From a virus: a stretch of DNA of 30,582 nt. Of the stretch, positions 13,310 through 19,895 are shown piece after piece; positions within the stretch are counted from its first letter, which is position 1, and each line of letters starts with the position of its first letter. The notes under the pieces are model-generated. The model was not told the origin of the DNA and made no database searches. It saw only the letters and a program-made list of their open reading frames with translations. Position numbers and translations under genes: made by a program. The stretch spans positions 1-30,582 of the IMG/VR virus record IMGVR_UViG_3300032293_001018; one strand, given 5' to 3'.

Positions 13310-16300
13310 ATGCCATCTTGGAAAAAAATTATAACTTCTGGCTCATCAGATGCCAGTCTTGCAGCTTTATTTGTTACTAACGCAGTAACCTCTAGTATAT
13401 TTTCTGGTTCTAGATTTATAGGAGCTTCATTTACAGGCTCATTTACTGGATCACTTAGTGGTTCTTTATTTGGTACTTCTAGTTTTGCAGTTAGTTCTTC
13501 TAGAGCCACTACATCTTCTTTTGCTTTAACATCTTCTTTTATTAGTACTACAGGTACAAATGCATTCGTTCAAGGAGGAAATTCTTTTGGTGCCGCAGCA
13601 CTTATAGGTACTAATGATAATCAAAATTTTGCAATAGAAACTAATGGATCTACTAAAGTAACTGTAGATACATCAGGTAATGTTGGTATTGGCACTACGT
13701 CTCCTACCGGATCTTTACAAGTAAATGGAATTTTATCTATATCAAATAATGCAGTAATCGGTCAAGGTAATGCTTATGGAACAATTGGTGCTGCTAATTT
13801 TACTACATTAAAATTATATGATAGTTCAACAGGAGATACAGTATTAAATAATCAAGGATATAATATACAACTACAAACAGCTGGTAGTTCTAAATTAACT
13901 ATTGCAAATGGAGGTAGTGTTGGTATAGGAACTAATACACCTAGAGATACATTAGACATAGTAGGAAGTGCTATTTTAAGAAGTACATATAATCTTAGTT
14001 GGGGAAATACATATGGAGCAGGAGTACCTACAATTACAGGTATATCAGGATCATCAGCAGTTTTAGCATTTTTTCCAGCAGGAAGTACATCAGGAGAAAA
14101 AGTTAGAATTAATTCTGCTGGTAATGTTGGTATAGGTACTACATCACCATCTTACACTCTAGATGTATCAGGAAACATACATGCAACAAATACAGTGTAT
14201 GTTGACGCTAGTAACGCAGCATATCTTAGAGGCGGTGATGACCATGAATGGTGGGATATAAATGTAGCTAACACTGTTGGGTTATATGGAGTATCAAACT
14301 CAGCAGTAGGCGCTATTAAATTAGGTAGTGGAGGTCCAACATTATATGGTGCTAGCAGTAATTTAGGTATAGGTACTACATCACCCGCTACATTACTAGA
14401 TGTAAACGGAACAACAGTATCTAAATTATATGGGGGTAGTGGAAGTGCACCAAACTATGCGCAGTTTGATGCTTTTATGGGAGGAACAGATCCAACATAC
14501 GGTAATAATTATGCTTACTTTGGAATGCATAGATCGGGATTTGTGAGTTGGCAATTAGGAATGATAAGTAGTAGTTTTGTAATTGCTAGAGGTGGTGGTG
14601 CTTCTCAATTTACTTTGTGGACTGATAGACCGTTTGCTATTGATGGGTCTAATAATGTTGGTATAGGTACTATAACACCCTCAACAAGACTACACATAGC
14701 AGGTTCGACTCAAAGTACAGCAGCTAGTGGAGTAGCAAGATTAGGATTTGCTGATAGTTCATCTGTAGCTTTATTCACAAATGCAGACCCAGCTTATGGT
14801 ATGTTATTTGGTACACTAAGCTCAGGTAAAGGATGGATACAACAACAAAGAGTTGATGGAACTGCAACCTCATATGATCTAGCATTACAGCCTAATGGAG
14901 GTAATGTTGGCATAGGTACTACCTCTCCTACGTATAAATTAGATATAGTAGGAGCATCAGTAGGTACGACTGCAGGAACTCAAGAATTATTACAAGAATT
15001 TAATGTAACAACTTCAAATAATGATTATTTAGAACTTACAAATACAAGAGTATCTAATGGATCTACTTGGGAAACTGCTGGATTTAGAATCCAACAAAAA
15101 GTTGATTCTACTTGGATGGGATACATTCAATTTAATGGAAATAATAATGGAGGTATTTCATTTGGTACAGGACTTAATGCAGGAGCACCTCTTAATATAC
15201 CAGAAGCACTAAGAATAGTTAATGGCGGAAACATAGGAGTACGCGTGACATCACCTAGTTCTTACTTAGATATTGGAGGAGCTCAAGATACCGCAGGTCA
15301 AATATCCTTACAACTAAGATCTGGTAATAGCAATGCTAATTTTAGCAGTAATCAAATCACATTAGGATATAATAACTCGGCAACTTATAGACATGCTATA
15401 AAAACAAGACATAATTCAGGAGCAGTTTCTGGAAATGCTATTGATTTTTATACTTGGAAACAGAGTACAGATGATCTAAATACAATAGGTACTCAGCATG
15501 TAATGTCTTTAGATGGTCCAAATGTTGGAATAGGAGTTACATCACCAACAGGTAAATTACATGTTAGTGCATCTGGAAATCCAGTTATTTTTGTAGAATC
15601 AGACACTGACGGAGATTCTACTTCAACAGTTTTAATTAGTGGAAATAAATCAGGGGCTCCTAACTATACTGCAACTACTCTAGAATTAAGATCTAATATA
15701 GATTATAGAGGTAGAGGTATATTAATGACGTATACTGGAGGATCTGAAAAGTGGTTTGCTGGAGTTCCATATACAGGAGGAGGATATCAAATAGGATATA
15801 GTACTACAGCTCCATATGATCCACCAAATGCGGCGTTATATATTAATTCATCTAAAAATATAGGTATAGGAACTACTACTCCTGGACAAAAATTAGATGT
15901 AATAGGAAGACTTAAGTTTAGGTCTGATACATCTACAACTCCTGGATTTTGGTTAACAGGTAATGATGGCTCAGAAGATGTATTTGTTGGACTTCAAAGT
16001 ACTACGTCAACAAGTGCCTTTGGAGTTTATTCAGCCGCATCTTGGAGATTTACTATATTAAATGGAGGTAATGTAGGTATAGGAACAACTAATCCTACAG
16101 AAAAATTACAAGTAGATGGTACTATAGTAACAGATTATACTATAGCTGATACTCAAGGATATAGGTTAATAAAACCTAAAAATGGTACATATATTACCCA
16201 AACTAGTACAGTAACGGGTGCTATAAAAATTACTTATCCTGTTGGATATACAAATACAATGCATACTGTAAAAGTAAAAGTTTATGAGTATGTAACTAAT

Positions 16301-17038
16301 GAATCATTTACAATTACTTTTGGTGGATATAATTACTCTGATACTCCATCTTGGTATAATTGCTTTGCTTATATAGAAGGAAATCCTGCTATAGATAGAA
16401 ACTTTAATGTAAGATTTGGTTATGATGGAACTTACATGGTTGTTTATATAGGTGAATTAAGTTCTACTTGGAGTTATCCTCAAGTGTTCATAGAAGAAGT
16501 AGGATTGGGATATAGTGGTGTAAGTTCTACATGGAGAAATAATAACTGGACTGTAGGATTTGAAGCAAGTGCATTTAGTAATGTTACAGCGACAGTAAGT
16601 AATACAGCAGCACATACTTTTGTTAGAGATGGTGCAAATGCTTATTATTCGCTTGGTAGTATTGGTATAGGCGCGTCTTCTCCTGCATATAAATTAGATG
16701 TATTAGGTACAATTCGTGCAACTGGAGATGTTATTGCATATTCTGATGCTAGAGTAAAAGACAATGTAGAACCTATTGAAAATGCACTAGAAAAAGTAAT
16801 ATCATTAAGAGGAGTAAGCTATAATAGAAAAGATACAGATGATAAATCACGTAAGATTGGAGTAATTGCCCAAGAAGTACTTCCAATAATACCAGAAGTA
16901 GTATCTAAAGATCAAAATGGTAATTATAGTGTGGCATATGGTAATATGGTAGGACTATTAATTGAAGCAGTTAAAGAACAACAAAAACAAATAGACGAAC
17001 TCAAATATTTATTAGAAAATAAGAAAAAGAAAAAATAA
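13310..17038 (+). CDS. Large tail fibre with repeated NVGIGT shaft motifs and C-terminal S74 chaperone domain
   Basis: A 1242-residue fibre. The N-terminus (MPSWKKIITSGSSDASLAAL) is shared with the 11437 gene; residues about 35-75 are a short TGSLSGSLFGTSSFA module. The shaft holds at least 11 copies of a beta motif of the form G-N-V-G-I-G-T-T-S-P-x3-L-D-V-x-G, interleaved with variable domains. A probable receptor-binding or carbohydrate-binding domain with many Trp/Tyr lies near residues 960-1110. The C-terminal ~98 residues are a canonical S74 intramolecular chaperone: SDARVKDNV with Ser-Lys dyad S1145/K1150 and the following Asp, IGVIAQEVLPIIPEVV, then a Lys-rich coiled-coil tail. Family knowledge: the chaperone trimerises the fibre and is released by self-cleavage after the Ser. 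The stop overlaps the next start (TAATG). Confidence 0.88.
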   Translation: MPSWKKIITSGSSDASLAALFVTNAVTSSIFSGSRFIGASFTGSFTGSLSGSLFGTSSFAVSSSRATTSSFALTSSFISTTGTNAFVQGGNSFGAAALIGTNDNQNFAIETNGSTKVTVDTSGNVGIGTTSPTGSLQVNGILSISNNAVIGQGNAYGTIGAANFTTLKLYDSSTGDTVLNNQGYNIQLQTAGSSKLTIANGGSVGIGTNTPRDTLDIVGSAILRSTYNLSWGNTYGAGVPTITGISGSSAVLAFFPAGSTSGEKVRINSAGNVGIGTTSPSYTLDVSGNIHATNTVYVDASNAAYLRGGDDHEWWDINVANTVGLYGVSNSAVGAIKLGSGGPTLYGASSNLGIGTTSPATLLDVNGTTVSKLYGGSGSAPNYAQFDAFMGGTDPTYGNNYAYFGMHRSGFVSWQLGMISSSFVIARGGGASQFTLWTDRPFAIDGSNNVGIGTITPSTRLHIAGSTQSTAASGVARLGFADSSSVALFTNADPAYGMLFGTLSSGKGWIQQQRVDGTATSYDLALQPNGGNVGIGTTSPTYKLDIVGASVGTTAGTQELLQEFNVTTSNNDYLELTNTRVSNGSTWETAGFRIQQKVDSTWMGYIQFNGNNNGGISFGTGLNAGAPLNIPEALRIVNGGNIGVRVTSPSSYLDIGGAQDTAGQISLQLRSGNSNANFSSNQITLGYNNSATYRHAIKTRHNSGAVSGNAIDFYTWKQSTDDLNTIGTQHVMSLDGPNVGIGVTSPTGKLHVSASGNPVIFVESDTDGDSTSTVLISGNKSGAPNYTATTLELRSNIDYRGRGILMTYTGGSEKWFAGVPYTGGGYQIGYSTTAPYDPPNAALYINSSKNIGIGTTTPGQKLDVIGRLKFRSDTSTTPGFWLTGNDGSEDVFVGLQSTTSTSAFGVYSAASWRFTILNGGNVGIGTTNPTEKLQVDGTIVTDYTIADTQGYRLIKPKNGTYITQTSTVTGAIKITYPVGYTNTMHTVKVKVYEYVTNESFTITFGGYNYSDTPSWYNCFAYIEGNPAIDRNFNVRFGYDGTYMVVYIGELSSTWSYPQVFIEEVGLGYSGVSSTWRNNNWTVGFEASAFSNVTATVSNTAAHTFVRDGANAYYSLGSIGIGASSPAYKLDVLGTIRATGDVIAYSDARVKDNVEPIENALEKVISLRGVSYNRKDTDDKSRKIGVIAQEVLPIIPEVVSKDQNGNYSVAYGNMVGLLIEAVKEQQKQIDELKYLLENKKKKK

Positions 17039-17388
17039 TGGCAATTAATTACAATTGGAACTTTAATCCACTAGAAGCATATCCTACAGCATCTGGAGAA
17101 ACAAATGTAGTATTCAATGTGCACTGGCAACTTTATGGATCAACAGGATCTTATCAATCATCAGTAATAGGAGTACAACCCGTTACTTATGAATCAGGTT
17201 CTGCATTTACTCCTTTTAATGATCTAACTTATGATATAGTTTATAATTGGATGACTGCTTCAATGGGTACTGCTAGTATGCAAAATTGTGAAGCAACTGT
17301 TGCTCAACAAATACAAAATCAAATTAATCCTCCTGTGTTAATAGAACAAGCTCCTTGGTTAACAGGATCATTACCAAATACACCATAA
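17038..17388 (+). CDS. Small fibre-associated phage protein
   Basis: A 116-residue protein whose ATG overlaps the upstream fibre stop by one base (TAATG), implying coupled translation. It is rich in Trp/Tyr/Asn (INYNWNFNPLEAYPTASG, VVFNVHWQLYGS) with a helical middle (MQNCEATVAQQIQNQI) and a short tail. I do not assign a named family. The MAINYNWNFNPLEAYP type of start is, to my recollection, seen in small proteins next to fibres of marine phages, but I cannot verify that here. Coupling suggests it is made with the fibre and may cap or attach it. Confidence 0.65.
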   Translation: MAINYNWNFNPLEAYPTASGETNVVFNVHWQLYGSTGSYQSSVIGVQPVTYESGSAFTPFNDLTYDIVYNWMTASMGTASMQNCEATVAQQIQNQINPPVLIEQAPWLTGSLPNTP

Positions 17389-17399
17389 TAATATTTTTT

Positions 17400-17864
17400 A
17401 TGCCAGCAAGATTTATAAACGTAAACAATTCAGGACGAGCTAGATTTACAAATGTAAATAACTCAGGACGTGCAATATTTGGAGAAGGTGGATCTCCTGC
17501 AACAACAACTACTGTTCCTCAGGCTGCAATTAATATATATGCTACTCAAATAGCTCCAACAGCAAGTATAGATTTTCATTATTCTACAGATAATGGAACT
17601 ACTTGGAATTTTGTTGGTACTTCTGTAGGTGAAACATGTACTAATGTAGCTACTGTAACTGTACCACAAGGAACAAGTTTAGTATTAAGAGCTGGATCTA
17701 ATACTAATATTAATACTGTTTATTCGTCTAATAGAACTAATGCATCAAGTACTTGTCCTACATGGGATGCAGGTTCTGATGCATGTACTTGGCCAACATT
17801 GACTAACGTTCCTACTAGAAATGTTGCATTTACAATAAATCAAGAACAGACAGAAGCTTGTTAA
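17400..17864 (+). CDS. Small Thr-rich surface-type protein with N-terminal NVNNSGRA repeats
   Basis: I choose ATG 17400 (154 residues) over an in-frame ATG at 17355, because the extra 15 residues overlap the upstream gene and read as unrelated sequence. The N-terminus has two copies of a short repeat (FINVNNSGRARF / FTNVNNSGRAIF), a Gly-rich hinge and a Thr run (PATTTTVPQ). The remainder is a beta-sandwich-like domain (IDFHYSTDNGTTWNFVG, an Ig-like pattern) with four Cys. The pattern anchor, Thr-rich linker, beta domain resembles decoration proteins on phage tails or heads. The Thr run is a plausible O-glycosylation site. Function is inferred, not recognised. Confidence 0.6.
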   Translation: MPARFINVNNSGRARFTNVNNSGRAIFGEGGSPATTTTVPQAAINIYATQIAPTASIDFHYSTDNGTTWNFVGTSVGETCTNVATVTVPQGTSLVLRAGSNTNINTVYSSNRTNASSTCPTWDAGSDACTWPTLTNVPTRNVAFTINQEQTEAC

Positions 17865-17877
17865 AATATAATTAGTT

Positions 17878-18672
17878 ATGGCATTACCAGCTAGTGGGAT
17901 TATATCAATGAGTATGCTCATAACAGAGCTTCAAAATGAAGGTCGTACTAGTAATATAGAACTATCTAAAATTGGTAGTTTATTAGGTAGCGATGCTAAT
18001 ACTGGTTCAGGATATGTTCCTGTTAATAGAAGCGCTCCTACAAAACCTACAGATGATGTAGTTCCATCAGCAATATCAGAATGGTATAGTTATGATCATA
18101 CGGCAAATCAAAATTGTGCAACAGGAGATATAGATACTCCTATTTTATTAGGTAGTTATTTATATTATAGAGTAAATGTAACAGGAAGTTCTGGAGCAGG
18201 TTCTAGTATAACTATAAGTTCTCCTGATAATGTAGTTCCAAATTTATCTACTATGAGGTTTCAAATATATACCTCATATCCATTTACTAATACAGGAACA
18301 TTAACAGGATTTCCTGTATTTGACGGAACTTTTAGTAATACTAATTCACAAACATATAATTATACTTTATCTTCAACTTCTGAAGTTTTATATCTAGTAA
18401 TGTGGAAAGAAGGTAGTCAAGATCAAAATATATTAACTCCTATATATTTTATGACAACTCCGTCATGTGGAAATGTTGATAATATTAGAGCAGTAGTAAC
18501 GTCAAATAATGATCCTACATTAGCAGCAGCCTCAGCAAATTCATCTGCATTACTAAATCCTAGAACAAATGCCTTAATTACCGGATTTAATTATGTTAGA
18601 GATGAAGGTGGTAGTATTTATAATATAAATTCAAGTACAGCCGTAGTAGGATCTCTGTATGCAAACTGTTAA
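17878..18672 (+). CDS. Virion surface protein with MALPASG-type anchor
   Basis: A 264-residue protein in the start context TTAGTTATGG. The N-terminal ~40 residues (MALPASGIISMSMLITEL ... LSKIGSLLGSD) match a start often seen in phage structural proteins of this kind (MALP-x-SG-x-IS), taken here as a virion-attachment segment. This is followed by a Pro/Ser-rich hinge and a WYSYDH motif. The remainder is a beta-type domain with few charges and three Cys, ending at a C-terminal Cys. It has no membrane segment. It belongs by position to the run of four small surface-type genes after the second large fibre. The molecular role is not known; fibre or decoration protein is the likeliest reading. Confidence 0.6.
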   Translation: MALPASGIISMSMLITELQNEGRTSNIELSKIGSLLGSDANTGSGYVPVNRSAPTKPTDDVVPSAISEWYSYDHTANQNCATGDIDTPILLGSYLYYRVNVTGSSGAGSSITISSPDNVVPNLSTMRFQIYTSYPFTNTGTLTGFPVFDGTFSNTNSQTYNYTLSSTSEVLYLVMWKEGSQDQNILTPIYFMTTPSCGNVDNIRAVVTSNNDPTLAAASANSSALLNPRTNALITGFNYVRDEGGSIYNINSSTAVVGSLYANC

Positions 18673-18683
18673 AATAATGTTTT

Positions 18684-18983
18684 ATGGCTCCATATTTTAG
18701 ATTTAATATTCCTTGTGCAACAACAACAACAACTACAACAACTACGACAACAGCACCTCCATGTTATTGTTATACAATAATTGCAGATAGTGGAACTACA
18801 ACAATATCATATTCAAGATGCAGTGATGGTGCTACAATTAATTTAGAAGTTTTATCTGGTGAAACAGGATACGTTTGTTCTAGAGATACTCCCGTTTATG
18901 TTAGTGGTGCAATACCTACAATATTTGCGTGTACATCTACTGTTGATTGTACATCAAATGTAAATTGTAATGGATGTAGTTAA
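18684..18983 (+). CDS. Cys-rich small protein with an 11-Thr tract
   Basis: A 99-residue protein. After MAPYFRFNIPCA come 11 consecutive Thr (residues 13-23, mostly ACA), then APP and a compact beta-type domain with nine Cys in the whole protein, several in the last 20 residues. The chain thus looks like a short anchor, a mucin-like linker and a small disulfide-capable domain. Thr runs flanked by Pro/Ala are classic O-glycosylation targets, and a protein glycosylation cassette lies in the same late region, so this is one of the best acceptor candidates here. No signal peptide. Family not recognised by name; similar Thr-run plus small domain proteins are, from memory, frequent in environmental phages. 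Confidence 0.65.
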   Translation: MAPYFRFNIPCATTTTTTTTTTTAPPCYCYTIIADSGTTTISYSRCSDGATINLEVLSGETGYVCSRDTPVYVSGAIPTIFACTSTVDCTSNVNCNGCS

Positions 18984-18984
18984 T

Positions 18985-18994
18985 ATATTTATAA
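18985..18994 (+). promoter_or_regulatory. Late-promoter-like motif ATATTTATAA
   Basis: An exact copy directly after the Cys-rich gene, 14 nt before ATG 19009. Confidence 0.55.
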
Positions 18995-19008
18995 TAAAAT
19001 AAAAATTT

Positions 19009-19188
19009 ATGATTTATCAAGTACAAATGCAGTTTATACCAGGGAGTGATCAAATTTGGGTAGCTAGACTAAATCCAGATGATCCAATCTATGAATATCC
19101 TACTCAAGAAGAAGCGCAGTTAAAAGCTGACGAACTTAAATTAGCAGACCCTACTGATCGTCAGTATAGAGTAGTAGAAATTGGATAA
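19009..19188 (+). CDS. Small acidic hypothetical protein (59 residues)
   Basis: A short ORF filling the otherwise empty 255-base gap: ATG 19009 to TAA 19188. It reads MIYQVQMQFIPGSDQIWVARLN, then a DDPIYEYPTQEEAQLKADEL stretch and a C-terminal strand RQYRVVEIG. Beta-strand, helix and strand elements give the impression of a small alpha-beta fold, and the TQEEAQLKADEL helix is well formed. Support comes from a promoter-like motif 14 nt upstream, another such motif just after it, and protein-like composition. Function unknown. Confidence 0.65.
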   Translation: MIYQVQMQFIPGSDQIWVARLNPDDPIYEYPTQEEAQLKADELKLADPTDRQYRVVEIG

Positions 19189-19213
19189 AAATTTATTTTT
19201 CTATTATTTTCGT

Positions 19214-19223
19214 ATATTTATAA
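19214..19223 (+). promoter_or_regulatory. Late-promoter-like motif ATATTTATAA
   Basis: An exact copy, 15 nt before ATG 19239. The sequence continues ATAAAC, so the + strand here also contains TATAAATA, the T4 late promoter word. Confidence 0.6.
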
Positions 19224-19238
19224 ATAAACAACTATTTT

Positions 19239-19508
19239 ATGTTACAGATTATTCTAGTTCTTGCAATCGCTTGTGTTGCTGCATACTTCATCGCCACTTC
19301 TAGAAAAAGCAAAGTAGAAGAAGTAAGTAAAGATACACCAGCTCCAAAAAATCCAACATTCGATCCAGTAGTTCCTGCTCCAGCACCAGTAGAAGTAATT
19401 AAGCCAAAAGCTGAACCTATTGCTAGTGTACAACAAGTAGAAGAATTAAAAGAAGCAAAAAAAGTAATAAAGAAAAAAGCTGCTCCTAAAAAGAAAACTA
19501 CTAAATAA
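19239..19508 (+). CDS. Small membrane-anchored Lys/Pro-rich protein
   Basis: An 89-residue protein with one N-terminal hydrophobic helix (residues 2-19, LQIILVLAIACVAAYFIA) followed by a basic stop-transfer patch (TSRKSK). This predicts a type III-like single-pass protein with a cytoplasmic tail. The tail is Pro/Ala/Val-rich (PVVPAPAPVEV), then helical and strongly Lys-rich (KKVIKKKAAPKKKTTK). The family is not recognised. A lone inner-membrane protein in a tail gene block could be a lysis-related or host-envelope protein, or help locate virion assembly, but nothing in the sequence decides this. A terminator follows. Confidence 0.65.
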   Translation: MLQIILVLAIACVAAYFIATSRKSKVEEVSKDTPAPKNPTFDPVVPAPAPVEVIKPKAEPIASVQQVEELKEAKKVIKKKAAPKKKTTK

Positions 19509-19539
19509 ATTGACTTTGTTTTTTTAATATAAAAAAATA

Positions 19540-19570
19540 GGCTCTCTGTAATTAGAGGGCCATTTTATTT
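19540..19570 (+). terminator. Rho-independent terminator
   Basis: GGCTCTCT (19540-19547), loop GTAATT, AGAGGGCC (19554-19561) form an 8-bp stem with one G-T wobble, followed by ATTTTATTT. An A-rich stretch precedes it. It lies 31 bases after the stop of the membrane protein gene and before the next promoter-like motif. Confidence 0.8.
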
Positions 19571-19585
19571 CTCACATTAGTTTAT

Positions 19586-19595
19586 ATATTTATTA
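19586..19595 (+). promoter_or_regulatory. Late-promoter-like motif, variant ATATTTATTA
   Basis: A one-base variant of the recurring word directly downstream of the terminator and 13 nt before ATG 19609. The terminator-promoter order supports a new transcription unit. Confidence 0.5.
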
Positions 19596-19608
19596 TAAAA
19601 AGAACGTT

Positions 19609-19845
19609 ATGGCAAAACTTACAGAAAACGAATTAGAAAGACTTCATCAAGTAAGAAAAGATTCTCTAGAAATTGCATCTGCATTAGGAGAATTACAATA
19701 TCAAAAAACAGTTTTAGAATTGTTGATGGAAGATCAAAAACAAAAAATTAAAGATTTAAAAAAATCTGAAGGTTTATTGTTTGAAGAACTAAAAGACAAA
19801 TACGGAAACATCAACATAAATATCGAAACTGGAGAATTCCAATAA
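19609..19845 (+). CDS. Small coiled-coil protein upstream of the tail sheath
   Basis: A 78-residue protein that is almost entirely an amphipathic coiled coil (LTENELERLHQVRKDSLEIASALGEL, then DQKQKIKDLKKSEGLLFEEL), with a short C-terminal strand (YGNININIETGEFQ). It has no signal or membrane segment. ATG 19609 lies behind a promoter-like motif and a terminator, so it starts its own unit. I recall similar short coiled-coil genes beside tail genes of marine myoviruses but cannot verify homology; function is unknown, with assembly factor or minor structural protein possible. Confidence 0.65.
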   Translation: MAKLTENELERLHQVRKDSLEIASALGELQYQKTVLELLMEDQKQKIKDLKKSEGLLFEELKDKYGNININIETGEFQ

Positions 19846-19866
19846 AGTGTTTTGAATAAAGGATAG

Positions 19867-19876
19867 ATATTTATTA
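19867..19876 (+). promoter_or_regulatory. Late-promoter-like motif, variant ATATTTATTA
   Basis: A one-base variant 19 nt before the tail sheath ATG at 19896. Sheath is an abundant late protein, supporting a late-promoter reading. Confidence 0.55.
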
Positions 19877-19895
19877 CTAGATAAAAATAATATAA

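Noticed and set aside
17355-17399. Upstream ATG extending the Thr-rich small protein by 15 residues
   Set aside because: The extension overlaps the end of the previous gene and is AT-rich filler; ATG 17400 begins the repeated NVNNSGRA segment.
18615-18624. GTATTTATAA inside the 17878 gene
   Set aside because: A near match within coding sequence, about 60 nt from the next start; single near matches are expected by chance in AT-rich DNA.
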